Assembly: GCF_000284255.1 (NCBI RefSeq)
Contig: NC_017075.1
Span: forward strand, 1,984,001-2,048,000
Source: Rubrivivax gelatinosus IL144
GTDB lineage: Bacteria > Pseudomonadota > Gammaproteobacteria > Burkholderiales > Burkholderiaceae_C
Direction of reading: 5' to 3'
Length of the DNA stretch: 64,000 nucleotides
The first letter of the stretch is position 1; each line of letters starts with the position of its first letter. The notes beneath the pieces were generated by a model that ran no database searches, was not told where the DNA came from, and worked only from the letters and a program-made list of their open reading frames with translations. A program made the translations under genes and the position numbers. Positions 1-8,289 of this stretch are shown one piece after another.

Positions 1-285
1 CACGGCGCCATCACTAGCCGCCCCCTTGCATCCCGTCGGCTCACGCCCCCTGCCTGCCGAGCTCGATCCCGCGCCGGCGTAGCCGAAGAAGCCTCGATAG
101 TCGAGCGAGACACGCCGGCCGGTGCGCGGCGCGGCGCCAGCCGCCGGGAGTCCGGCCCCAGGCCCAGAAGTCGCGACGCGCCTCCCCAACTCTGCTCCCG
201 CGGGCGAGTGGTGCAGGAGCCGGGCTTGCCCGGACTTGGCATACGGCGAGCCATGCGCGCTGGCCGGACTTCCGGGGCTCAGCAG

Positions 286-1995
286 ATGAATCTCAAGCTC
301 TTGCGCTCAGCGGGCTGGGCGGTTGCCGTCGTCGTGTTCTTCCTCGGCTGCAGCGACTCGGGCGACGACGGCCGTTCGTATCTCGATCGAACGCTGGACA
401 GGCAGTTCGTCCCCGAGACCAGCCACCTCGTCACGCTGCAGACCTACCGGACGGACGAGCCCGACAGCGAGCAGCGCATCGTCGACAACCTGACGCTCGC
501 ACGCGACTACCTGACGGGGCTGGCCGAGGAGTTCAACCAGGACCAGCGCACGCTGAAGCTCGAACCCTTCGAGTGGCGCCGAGACGGCCCGACGCAGACG
601 CAATGGGTGTTCGGCTTCCGCCTGGGCAACGGGCCGAAGAAGATCGCGATCCTGACGCACCTGGACACGGTGCCACCCGGCAATGCCGACTGGCGGCCCT
701 TCGAGCCGCGCACCGAGAACCGCGACTACCGCGGTGCATCGCAACCCTTCCTCGTCGGCCGCGGCGCGGTGGACGACAAAGGCCCGTCCATCGTCGGCTT
801 CACCGTGCTGCGCGCGCTGGCCAAGCTCTACGACGGCACCGACTCGCTCGACGGGGTGACGGTCGAACTTATCTTCGACACCTCGGAGGAAACCGACTTC
901 TCGACGGCCTACTACTTCGAGCAGTTCGGGGTGCCGGATTTCGGCATCGTCTTCGACGCCGTCTGGACCGTGCGCGCCGAGAAGGGCATCGAGCGCCCGG
1001 TTTTCACCGTGCCGCTCGGCACGCCACCCGCCAGCGGGATGTACATCGAGGCCTTCGACAGCGCGCCGGGCGCCACCAACCAGATCCCGGACACGGTGAC
1101 CGCGCGCATCAACGGCAACGACCCGGCCGCGCTCGACAATCTGGCGGCCGGCATCGCCGCCCTCTATCAGCAGTACGGCTTCGACGATCCCCAATACCGG
1201 CGCGCGCCGCTGCAGGTGTCCCGCGACGGGAACGTGGTCGTGCTCAGCGCGGCGGTCATCGGCGCACAGCACGGTTCGGTGCCGGAAGAGAACCGCGCGC
1301 AAGGCGCCAATCCGGTGGTCTCGCTGTCGAACTTCCTCGCCCATCTGGCCGACGACGGCACGCTGGCGCCGAACGGCGTGGCGCGCCTGCTGCAGTTCAT
1401 GGCCTGGGGCTGGGGCACGACGGTCTTCGGCGAGAAGCACCCCGATCTGCTCGAACGCCACGATCAGGTCTTCGAGCAGGGCAACGGCACGACCTACGCG
1501 CTGACACGCGTCACGACGGGCCCGCAGGACGTGTCGCTGCGCATCGACATCCGCTACGCGCTCGGCCATCACGCCGTGGCCTGGGACGGCACGACCGAAG
1601 GCCAGTTGCCGGGCGCGAGCATCTTTCCCGATGTCTTCGCCCAGCTGGTGAGCCGCTTTCAGCAGGATGACCCGGGCACGGCCGTCACGGTGAGCACCGC
1701 GACCGCGGCCTCGCCCGACGTGCGCGACCCCCAGAGCCCGCGCTTCCAACGCATCGGCGACGCCTACCAGCGCGCGACCGGCACGCCGATGCCGCTGGCC
1801 GCCATCGGCGGCGGCACCGATGCCAAAGGGCAGCTCAACCTGGTGGCCGGCGGCGCGCTGTTCACGCTCGGCTTCGGCCCCCCGATCAACTTCCACGGCA
1901 TCGACGAAGGTGCGCCGATCGAGGACCTGAAGCTCAGCGCACGAATCCTCTACCAGATCATGCGCGAAGAGATCGCAGCCAAGACCGGCTCCTGA
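286..1995 (+). CDS. M20-family metallopeptidase lipoprotein (PepV-like)
   Basis: A 569-residue zinc peptidase of the M20 family, which hydrolyses amide bonds in dipeptides or related small amides. The ATG at 286 gives a lipoprotein signal (hydrophobic run ending FFLGC, Cys about residue 22), so the enzyme is probably anchored to a membrane facing the periplasm. An upstream ATG at 208 would bury that signal. M20 metal and catalytic motifs are in order: HLDTVPPG with H125 and D127, GAVDDKGP with D163/D164, and TSEETDF with E201/E202. The C-terminal GGGTDAK and the late His (FHGIDEG) complete the usual set. The insert between the halves fits the dimerisation/lid domain. The substrate cannot be read from sequence. 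No partner gene is adjacent. Confidence 0.85.
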   Translation: MNLKLLRSAGWAVAVVVFFLGCSDSGDDGRSYLDRTLDRQFVPETSHLVTLQTYRTDEPDSEQRIVDNLTLARDYLTGLAEEFNQDQRTLKLEPFEWRRDGPTQTQWVFGFRLGNGPKKIAILTHLDTVPPGNADWRPFEPRTENRDYRGASQPFLVGRGAVDDKGPSIVGFTVLRALAKLYDGTDSLDGVTVELIFDTSEETDFSTAYYFEQFGVPDFGIVFDAVWTVRAEKGIERPVFTVPLGTPPASGMYIEAFDSAPGATNQIPDTVTARINGNDPAALDNLAAGIAALYQQYGFDDPQYRRAPLQVSRDGNVVVLSAAVIGAQHGSVPEENRAQGANPVVSLSNFLAHLADDGTLAPNGVARLLQFMAWGWGTTVFGEKHPDLLERHDQVFEQGNGTTYALTRVTTGPQDVSLRIDIRYALGHHAVAWDGTTEGQLPGASIFPDVFAQLVSRFQQDDPGTAVTVSTATAASPDVRDPQSPRFQRIGDAYQRATGTPMPLAAIGGGTDAKGQLNLVAGGALFTLGFGPPINFHGIDEGAPIEDLKLSARILYQIMREEIAAKTGS

Positions 1996-2030
1996 CCGAA
2001 GGGCCGTGGGTGCCTGCCGGGCGGCGGCGT

Positions 2031-2114
2031 TCAACTCCAGCGCGCAGATCAGCGCCGATTAGGCCCCGACGTTCACCACCGCACTGGCGCCGCCGAAGCC
2101 GTCGCAGGGCTCGT
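2031..2114 (-). pseudogene. Decayed copy of the GH13 gene 3' end
   Basis: Read on the minus strand this stretch gives EPCDGFGGASAVVNVGA, a stop, then SALICALE. This is the C-terminus of the intact GH13 gene at 2792 (EPYDGFGASAVVNVGA, YSVLIYALG) with an extra codon, substitutions and a Tyr turned into a stop. It is a tail-only duplicate about 760 bases from the parent. The rest of 1996-2172 shows no gene. Confidence 0.75.
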
Positions 2115-2172
2115 TTGACGGCCAACAGCCGGCGCGTGATCGCGACCGAGCGCTTGCCAACCGCCTGGAGTC

Positions 2173-2535
2173 TCAGCGGCGCGCCTGCCGCGCCGCGGCC
2201 AGTTCGTCCTCGAAGTCGCAACTGGCCACGCTGCGCAGGCCGTGCGCATCGAGGCCGTTCAGCAGCCCGGCCAGCGCCGCGACGAATGCGGGCTGGACCA
2301 TGTCCGCGTCCATCGGCTCGATCTCGAGGTAGACCGGCCAGCGCAGGAAGTCGTCGGCGGCATCGGTGGCCTTCGAGCCGGGCTGGCCGTTGTCGAAGAT
2401 GTCGACCCTCAACCCGGCCACCTGCGCGCCGCGTCGCTCGAAGCGCTGGCCGGTGGCCGCGCTGATCGCGGCCTTCGCGGCGGCGCTGTCGGCGGCACCG
2501 GCCAGGTAGACCTTGCAGTAGAGATCGTCAGACAT
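2173..2535 (-). CDS. Small acidic protein of unknown function
   Basis: A 120-residue protein starting MSDDLYCKVY and ending in a basic tail (AAARQARR). No signal peptide or membrane segment is visible, so it should be cytoplasmic. The pattern of a short N-terminal beta strand, a middle stretch FLRWPVYLEIEPMD and a late CDFEDEL resembles small conserved proteins of unknown role found in many bacteria; this resemblance is from memory and the function is not known. It lies between two decayed gene fragments (GH13 tail and protease tail), so this part of the chromosome has been rearranged. Codon use and GC look like the neighbours, which supports a live gene. Confidence 0.6.
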   Translation of the reverse strand: MSDDLYCKVYLAGAADSAAAKAAISAATGQRFERRGAQVAGLRVDIFDNGQPGSKATDAADDFLRWPVYLEIEPMDADMVQPAFVAALAGLLNGLDAHGLRSVASCDFEDELAAARQARR

Positions 2536-2601
2536 CGGCGGGCGTGACCACGTGCCGGCAGGCTGCAGGCATCGAACATTGTGGGCGCCGTTGCGCCATC
2601 G

Positions 2602-2775
2602 TTAGCCGAACCAGCCCGCCACCTGCGAGGACACCCCGTTCACGCCACCCTGGGCGTCGAACACCGGCGAGCCACTGCTGCCCATCGACCCGTCGAGGTC
2701 GCTGACGAAGCTGTCGTCGCCGCCCAGCGCGGCGACACGACCGAGGCTGCAGCGGATGGACGGGCCGTGATGCCC
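2602..2775 (-). pseudogene. Trypsin-like serine protease C-terminal fragment
   Basis: The minus strand reads ...IRCSLGRVAALGGDD, then GSMGSSGSPVFDAQGGVNGV, then SSQVAGWFG and a TAA stop at 2602-2604. GSSGSPVFD is the catalytic-serine block of secreted trypsin-like proteases, and the following Gly/Val-rich strand fits the end of that fold. No start, His or Asp of the triad exists upstream, because the frame runs into the GH13 gene end and a stop at about 2809. It is therefore a remnant. Confidence 0.65.
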
Positions 2776-2791
2776 CGGGGCTGGGCGCCGC

Positions 2792-4600
2792 TCACCCCAG
2801 CGCGTAGATCAGCACCGAGTAGGCCCCGACGTTCACCACCGCGCTGGCGCCGAAGCCGTCGTAGGGCTCGTCCTCCGCGACCACCGACTGCGCCTCGTGG
2901 CCGTCGAAATCCGGGCCGTAGACCGGCGCGTCGGAGTTCAGCAGCAGCGTCCAGCGGCCGCCGGTGGGCATGCCGATGCGGTAGTCGCTGCGCGCCTCGT
3001 GGCCGAGGTTGACGACCACGACGACGTCGTCGCCGGGGCCGTGGTCCTGCCAGCGCTGGAAGGCCAGCACGTTGGCGTCGTTGTTCAGGTGGTAGACGTG
3101 GATGTGCTGGCCTTGCAGGCCGCGTGTCTTGCCCGCCAGGTTGCGCCGCAGCGCGATCAGGTCGCGGTACAGGCGCAGGGTGCCGCGGAACTGCTCGCGG
3201 TGGTCCCAGTCCAGCGGCACGTCGTCGCGGAACCAGCCGCCCTGCAGGAACTCCTGGCCCTGGAAGATCATCGGGATGCCCGGCGCCGTGAACACCAGCG
3301 CGGCGGCCGCGGTGGAACGCTTCTGCGCGTGCCAGCCGGTCGGGTCCTCGGGGTTGATGTCCGCCGGCACCCGGGCGCGGCCGTTGGCCACCTCGTCGTG
3401 CGACTCGGTGTAGATCACGCGCTGGAAGGCGTCGTCGTTGTAGCGCGTCTGCAGCGCGTCGCGCACGCGGTGCAGGTCGCGGTGTTCGTCGGCGGCGACG
3501 ATGGCCGCCTCGCGGATCGGGTGCACGAAGGCGCTGTCCCATTGCGCGTGGAAGGCGGCGCCGTGCTCGCCCACCTGTGAGATCTCGGGCAGGTGCTGCA
3601 TGTCCTCGGCGATCAGGATGCGGCCCGGGAACTGCTCGCGCACCGAGGTGTTGATCCAGCGCATCAGGCTCCAGCCGTCGGGGATGTCGTGGCCGTTGCC
3701 GCCGACGCTGCGCATGTACGGCGTCATGTCATAGCGCAGGCCGTCGAGGTGGAAGTCGCGCAGCCACGAGATCGCGTTGTCGTGGATGAAGCGGCGCACC
3801 GCCTCGCGGCCGTAGTCGGGGCGCGTGTCGCCCCAGGGCGTGGACGAACGATCGTCGTTGTAGAAGTAGATGCCGCCCTTGTCGTTCTCGCTCCAGCCGT
3901 CGAAGCGCCAGAGGTCCAGGTCCGACGGGCCGAAGTGGTTGTAGACCACGTCCAGCACCACCGCCAGGCCACGCTGGTGGCAGGCCTTGACGAAGGTCTT
4001 GAAGGCGTCGGGGCCACCGTAGGCCGACTCGACGGCGAAGACGTGCGCCGGGTTGTAGCCCCAGGAATAGTCGCCGGCGAACTCGGCCACCGGCATCACC
4101 TGCACGACGTTGACGCCCAGCTTGACGAGGTGGTCCAGCTTGGCGAGCGCCAGCTCGAAGTTGCCCGGCCGGCCCTCGCCCTCGCGCACGAAGAACGAGC
4201 CGACGTGCAGCTCGTAGATCACCAGCTCGTTGTGGCCGCGGATCTGCGGCTGGTCGTCGCCCCAGTCGAAGGCGGCGTGGTCGTAGATGACGCCGTTGCC
4301 GACCGACGAGGTGACCTGGCGCGCGTACGGGTCGATGCGAAAGAGCTGCTGGCCCGCGTGGTGGATCATGTACTTGTACTCGTGACCGGTGCGGGCCTCT
4401 TCGACGAAGCCGTACCAGTAGCCGTCGGCCTCGGGCTGCAGCGCGTGCGCGTCGGGCGCGAAGCCGTTGAAGTCGCCGGCGACGAACACCGCCTCGGCAT
4501 GCGGCGCCCAGACCCGGAAGGCGCAGCCCTCGGGCGTCGGCAAGGCGCCCATGCCCTCGACGACGGGGCGGACGGACGAAGCGGTGTGGCGGACGTTCAT
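2792..4600 (-). CDS. GH13 alpha-amylase family enzyme, branching-enzyme-like
   Basis: A 602-residue glycoside hydrolase family 13 protein. The ATG at 4600 is preceded by AGGA at good spacing and begins MNVRHTASS. An N-terminal CBM48/isoamylase-type domain (FRVWAPHAEAVFVAGDFNGF) precedes the catalytic barrel. The four GH13 regions are present: DVVYNH near residue 217, GLRYDM with nucleophile D291, LIAEDM with acid/base E332, and ESHDE with D402. The C-terminus is the beta domain typical of branching enzymes and trehalohydrolases. The likely substrate is glycogen or malto-oligosaccharide in the cytoplasm. It is shorter than classical GlgB (about 700 residues), and no glg or tre neighbours help decide. 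A decayed copy of its tail lies at 2031-2114. Confidence 0.8.
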   Translation of the reverse strand: MNVRHTASSVRPVVEGMGALPTPEGCAFRVWAPHAEAVFVAGDFNGFAPDAHALQPEADGYWYGFVEEARTGHEYKYMIHHAGQQLFRIDPYARQVTSSVGNGVIYDHAAFDWGDDQPQIRGHNELVIYELHVGSFFVREGEGRPGNFELALAKLDHLVKLGVNVVQVMPVAEFAGDYSWGYNPAHVFAVESAYGGPDAFKTFVKACHQRGLAVVLDVVYNHFGPSDLDLWRFDGWSENDKGGIYFYNDDRSSTPWGDTRPDYGREAVRRFIHDNAISWLRDFHLDGLRYDMTPYMRSVGGNGHDIPDGWSLMRWINTSVREQFPGRILIAEDMQHLPEISQVGEHGAAFHAQWDSAFVHPIREAAIVAADEHRDLHRVRDALQTRYNDDAFQRVIYTESHDEVANGRARVPADINPEDPTGWHAQKRSTAAAALVFTAPGIPMIFQGQEFLQGGWFRDDVPLDWDHREQFRGTLRLYRDLIALRRNLAGKTRGLQGQHIHVYHLNNDANVLAFQRWQDHGPGDDVVVVVNLGHEARSDYRIGMPTGGRWTLLLNSDAPVYGPDFDGHEAQSVVAEDEPYDGFGASAVVNVGAYSVLIYALG

Positions 4601-4832
4601 GCGTTGTCTTCCTGGAGCGGTTGGAGGCTCGGTGCCCGGCGCCGTGGGCGGCGTGGTGGGCCGGCCCCGGCGAGCTGGCGGCATGCTGACGACGGCTTCG
4701 CCGGCCGCCGGTCGGACAAGGCCCCGGCGGTGCGCAGGACAGCGTGCCTTTGGGGCCCCGATCACCGGCCTGCAGATCAAACCGGGGATTCGCCGCTGTC
4801 GCGGGACGGCGCAACAGCGGACAATCGCGGGT

Positions 4833-5189
4833 ATGGACCTGCATGTGCCGATTACCCTGAACGACGAACTCTCCGACGAGGTCGTCACCGCCACCGCTCG
4901 ACTGAACCTCGCCAGCGGCGAGATTGGTCGCATCGAATACCAGGACTGGGACGTCGCTTCGCGCGGCCTGCCCTGGGAACAGGACGACTACGAGTTCACC
5001 AGCGGCACCTTGTCGAATGCCGGCAAGGACGTCGAGTTCGGCGTCTCCGTGAACCGCACGACGGGCCAGTACTCGGTCAGCGCCGACGAACTGCTGGAGA
5101 TCAAGGTCAAGGCTGCGCAGCTGTTCGCCGGCATCAGCGGCAGCGAACTCGCCTCCGGCGCGCACGGCCGCAACGGGCGCACGCACTGA
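4833..5189 (+). CDS. Hypothetical protein, 118 residues
   Basis: Starts MDLHVPITLNDELSDEVV and ends in a basic, Gly-rich tail (SGAHGRNGRTH). It is acidic in the middle, with no signal peptide, membrane helix or known motif that I can recognise. It is divergent from the GH13 gene and about 300 bases upstream of the borosin-like peptide gene, in the same orientation. The long structured gap argues against a single transcript, but a link cannot be excluded. Codon positions show the strong third-base GC bias of real genes here. Function unknown. Confidence 0.55.
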   Translation: MDLHVPITLNDELSDEVVTATARLNLASGEIGRIEYQDWDVASRGLPWEQDDYEFTSGTLSNAGKDVEFGVSVNRTTGQYSVSADELLEIKVKAAQLFAGISGSELASGAHGRNGRTH

Positions 5190-5374
5190 CCGGCGCCTGA
5201 GCAGCACCCAGCCGGCCCGACCCGGTCGCCTCTGGCGCGATCGATGGCGGCTGGCTCCGCTCTTGCTTTTGCCTGGCCGCGCGGACGTCTTCCACGGCGC
5301 CGGCACTCAACGCGCGGCTTGCGTTTTTCGCCCTTTTAGGGGTGACCTCTATGCTAACGTCGCCGTTTGTGTGT

Positions 5375-5441
5375 GGGCGCAACCGAGCTTGCGTCCGACC
5401 GGCGACCCGGCGCCGGTCGGCCCGTCCGGCGCTTGCCGGAC
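5375..5441 (+). promoter_or_regulatory. Tandem hairpins in leader of borosin-like operon
   Basis: Three hairpins lie head to tail upstream of the peptide gene: GGGCGCAA/TTGCGTCC (5375-5396), a perfect 10-bp stem CCGACCGGCG/CGCCGGTCGG (5395-5420), and GTCCGGC/GCCGGAC (5424-5441). The first two share two bases, so they compete slightly. The intergenic gap of 300 bases (5190-5489) has no gene. A structured 5' leader is plausible; no match to a named riboswitch was seen. Confidence 0.4.
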
Positions 5442-5489
5442 ACGGCTCCCGGAAGCGTGTTCGATCTTCATCAATAGGAACAAGACGAA

Positions 5490-5708
5490 ATGTCGAAGCT
5501 GCTTGATCTGATGCGGAAGCTGGGCAGTGATGCCGCCTTGAACAGCGAGTACGAGCAGGACCCGCAAGCGGTGATCAGCCGTTTCGGCCTGTCCGCCGAG
5601 GAGAGCGCCGCTCTGCTGTCCAAGGACTACGAAGCGATCAAGCGTCTCACCGGCCTCAAGGACGGGCAGTTCGCGACCAACCACACGATCCGCGCCTACG
5701 ACAAGTAG
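5490..5708 (+). CDS. Putative split-borosin RiPP precursor peptide
   Basis: A 72-residue peptide. Residues 1-55 are helical and acidic (MSKLLDLMRKLGSDAALNSE at the start, then DPQAVISRFGLSAEESAALL). They resemble the borosin-binding domain of split-borosin precursors such as SonA and the clasp region fused to fungal OphMA, with the pattern M-S-x-x-L/M, L-x-x-D-x-x-L, F/Y-x-x-D, then L-S/T-x-E-E/Q. The C-terminal tail KDGQFATNHTIRAYDK is the likely core region whose backbone amides would be N-methylated. The start has AGGAAC 12 bases upstream. The methyltransferase fusion gene follows after 24 bases, so the two are almost certainly co-transcribed. No protease or exporter gene is adjacent. The family call is from memory of sequence patterns, not from a search. 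Confidence 0.75.
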   Translation: MSKLLDLMRKLGSDAALNSEYEQDPQAVISRFGLSAEESAALLSKDYEAIKRLTGLKDGQFATNHTIRAYDK

Positions 5709-5732
5709 GCGTCCCAGGCGTCCGACGCCGAC

Positions 5733-8267
5733 ATGCACCGACAGCGGTTCATCGCGGTGCTGTGGCTGGCGCTGGCCGGCCTGCCGGCGTTCGCCAACGA
5801 CGCGCTGGAACCGGAGGTGGCCGCGATCGAGCGGCTGGGCATCAGCGCGAACTGGCGTGAGACGACCGCCCGGATCAAGGCGCTGTCGCCGCAACGGGAT
5901 TCCCTGAGCCGAGAGCAGCGCCAGCGACTGGATTTCGTGCGCCTGCGCGCCCTGGCGCTGTCCGGCGACGAAACCGGTGCGATCGCCGGGTTCGCCGTGC
6001 TGCTGCAGGAGCCGCTTCCGGCGGCGCTGCGCGTGCGCACCTACAGCACCGCCATCAACGTCGCGGCGAACGTCGAGCAATGGGTGCGGGCCTTCACCTG
6101 GCTCGACGAGGCGCTCAGCTATCTGGACGAAGCGCCGGAAGAGTCGGCGCGCCTGCTGGGCGTCGCCAGCTACCTGCACACGCTCGTCGGCGAGCCCGGC
6201 AAGGCCCGTGAACTCGCGCTGCGCGAGCTGGATCTGGTCGACAAGAGCGGCGACGAGCACGCCCGGTGCGTCGCGCTCAGCGACATCGCGATGGCCGAGG
6301 ACTACTCGCACCAGTACCGCGAAGGCGAGCGCTGGCACCGGCGCCAGATCGATGCCTGCATGCGCGCCGGCAACACGATCTTCACCGCCAACGGCAAGTA
6401 CGGCGTGGGCAAGGCGCTGGCCGCCCAGGGGCGCCATGCCGAGGCGCTGGAGTGGGCGTCCCAGGCGATGGCGGAGTTCGGCAAGGCCGGCTACGCCGCG
6501 GGCGAGTGGAGCACGCGGCTGATGCTCGCCGGCAGCCTGATCGAGTCGGGCGGCGACCTCGAGCGCGCCGACCGCCTGCTGGCCGACACCCTGCGCTACT
6601 ACCGTGGCCAGAAGGCCGACACGGCGATCGCCGATACCGAGAACCTGCTGGCGCGCCTGGCCGAGAAGCGTGGCGACCTGGCCGAGGCGCTGGCGCACTA
6701 CAAGCGGGCTACCGAGGCGACGGCGTCGGCCGAGACCGATGCACGCGAGCGTCGACTGGCCTATCTGCAGGTGCAGTTCGACACCCGCCTGAAGGAGCAG
6801 CAGATCGCGCTGCTGCAGGCCGAGAAGGAGCTGGCGACGCTGCAGGTCACGGCGGCCCAGCGCCGGCAGTGGCTGCTGTGGGGCGGCATCGGCGGGCTGC
6901 TGCTGGCCGCCATCCTGCTGACGGTTCTGCTGCGGCACACCATCCGCGAGCGCCGGCGCTACCGCTGGCAGTCCGAGCACGACGGCCTGACCCACCTGTA
7001 CAACTACCAGCAGGTGCGCAAGCTCGGCGAAGCGGCCTTCGCCGAGGCCCGCCGGCGCGGGCGGCCGTTCACCGCGATCGTCGCCGACGTCGACCGCTTC
7101 AAGGGCGTCAACGACCACTTCGGGCACGCCGCCGGCGACGAGACGCTGCGCTCGCTCGGGACCTGGATCGCCGAGGTCGTGGGCGAAGGCGGCATCGCCG
7201 GACGCAGCGGCGGCGACGAGTTCATGATCCTCGTCGACGGCGACGCCTCGAAAGCCGAGGCGCTGCTGCAGCGCCTGCGTGAACGCATCGTGCCGATCAG
7301 CGTCTTCGGCAAGACGGTGCACTTCAGCATCAGCTCCGGCGTCTGCGAGGCCAACGAGCACGTGAGCACGCTGGAGCAGCTGGTGCACGAGGCCGATCAG
7401 GCGCTCTACCGCGCCAAGCACCGCGGCCGCAACCGCGTCGTGCGGGCCGGGGGCGAGGAGCCGGGTCCCGGCCGCCAGGCGGGCCTGGTGGTGGTGGGCA
7501 CCGGCATCGACTTCGGCCGCCACGTCAGCGAACGCTGCCTTTCCGAGATCCGCGAGGCCGAGGTCGTGTTCTGCCTGGTCGACCCTTTCGCGCTGGCGAT
7601 GATCCAGGGCTTCCGGCCGGACGCCATCAACCTGGGCCTGCACTACGCGCCGGGCAAGGACCGGCGCGAAACCTATCGCGAGATCGACGCCCGCATCATG
7701 GCCGAGGTGCGCGCCGGCAAGCGTGTGTGCGCGGTGTTCTACGGCCACCCGGGCGTCTTCGCCGACGTGCCCCACGCGGTGGTGCGCAAGGCGCGCGCCG
7801 AAGGCGTGCCGGCACGCATGGAGCCCGGCATCTCGGCCGAGGCCTGCCTGTACGCCAACCTGGGCATCGATCCGGGCCACCGCGGCGTGCAGTCGATGGA
7901 GGCGACGCACTTCCTGGTCTACGACCGCCAGCTCGACAGCGCCGGGCTGGTGCTGCTGTGGCAGGCGGCGCTGGCCGGCGACCTGAGCTGCACGCGCTTC
8001 CACGCCGAACGCGAGGGTTTGCAGGCGCTGGTGAACAAGCTGCTGCGCTGGTATCCGCCGGATCACGAGGTCATCCTGTACGAGGCGGCGCGGCTGCCGA
8101 TCGAGCAGCCCCGCATGGAGCGCCTGGCCTTGCGCGAGCTGCCCGACGCCCAGTACGCCGAGTACACGACGCTGGTCATCCCGCCGCTGGGCGAGATCGA
8201 GGAAGACGCCGAGATCGCCTTGCTGCGCGAACAGCCCGCGGCCGACAGCTCCGCGGCCGCTCACTGA
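5733..8267 (+). CDS. Membrane TPR-GGDEF protein fused to borosin alpha-N-methyltransferase
   Basis: An 844-residue fusion. Order: signal peptide (1-21, ending AFA), an Ala-rich TPR-like periplasmic region (about 40-335), a coiled coil (335-379), one membrane helix (about 380-400), and a cytoplasmic GGDEF domain with intact RSGGDEF (493-497), predicting diguanylate cyclase activity. Last is a SAM-dependent tetrapyrrole-methylase-fold domain from VVVGTGI (587-592) to about 825. That domain matches the borosin type: YGHPGVF (670-676), ARMEPGISAE (694-703), and Y638, R644, Y648, Y670 at the same spacing as OphMA Y66, R72, Y76, Y98 (numbers from memory). It should N-methylate backbone amides of the peptide encoded just upstream. 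A plain diguanylate cyclase would not need the C-terminal 260 residues. The fusion suggests an envelope signal controlling both c-di-GMP and peptide methylation. Confidence 0.85.
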   Translation: MHRQRFIAVLWLALAGLPAFANDALEPEVAAIERLGISANWRETTARIKALSPQRDSLSREQRQRLDFVRLRALALSGDETGAIAGFAVLLQEPLPAALRVRTYSTAINVAANVEQWVRAFTWLDEALSYLDEAPEESARLLGVASYLHTLVGEPGKARELALRELDLVDKSGDEHARCVALSDIAMAEDYSHQYREGERWHRRQIDACMRAGNTIFTANGKYGVGKALAAQGRHAEALEWASQAMAEFGKAGYAAGEWSTRLMLAGSLIESGGDLERADRLLADTLRYYRGQKADTAIADTENLLARLAEKRGDLAEALAHYKRATEATASAETDARERRLAYLQVQFDTRLKEQQIALLQAEKELATLQVTAAQRRQWLLWGGIGGLLLAAILLTVLLRHTIRERRRYRWQSEHDGLTHLYNYQQVRKLGEAAFAEARRRGRPFTAIVADVDRFKGVNDHFGHAAGDETLRSLGTWIAEVVGEGGIAGRSGGDEFMILVDGDASKAEALLQRLRERIVPISVFGKTVHFSISSGVCEANEHVSTLEQLVHEADQALYRAKHRGRNRVVRAGGEEPGPGRQAGLVVVGTGIDFGRHVSERCLSEIREAEVVFCLVDPFALAMIQGFRPDAINLGLHYAPGKDRRETYREIDARIMAEVRAGKRVCAVFYGHPGVFADVPHAVVRKARAEGVPARMEPGISAEACLYANLGIDPGHRGVQSMEATHFLVYDRQLDSAGLVLLWQAALAGDLSCTRFHAEREGLQALVNKLLRWYPPDHEVILYEAARLPIEQPRMERLALRELPDAQYAEYTTLVIPPLGEIEEDAEIALLREQPAADSSAAAH

Positions 8268-8289
8268 GCGGCGCGCCTTTCTGCGCGGC

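Noticed and set aside
1..285. Possible end of a minus-strand gene before the peptidase
   Set aside because: A short readable stretch (SLDYRGFFGYAGAG) exists, but no family match or clear stop/start supports it.
5349..8264. A 971-codon open frame on the minus strand across the borosin-like gene
   Set aside because: It is a mirror of the real plus-strand gene, caused by high third-base GC. Its translation is low-complexity Arg/Ala/Gln/His text with no domain, while the plus strand has clear domains.
7482..8267. Reading the C-terminal domain of the GGDEF protein as a cobalamin or sirohaem methylase
   Set aside because: The fold is shared, but YGHPGVF, ARMEPGISAE and the Tyr/Arg/Tyr/Tyr spacing follow borosin enzymes. 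The true cobalamin methylase here (cobF at 29968) has different motifs.
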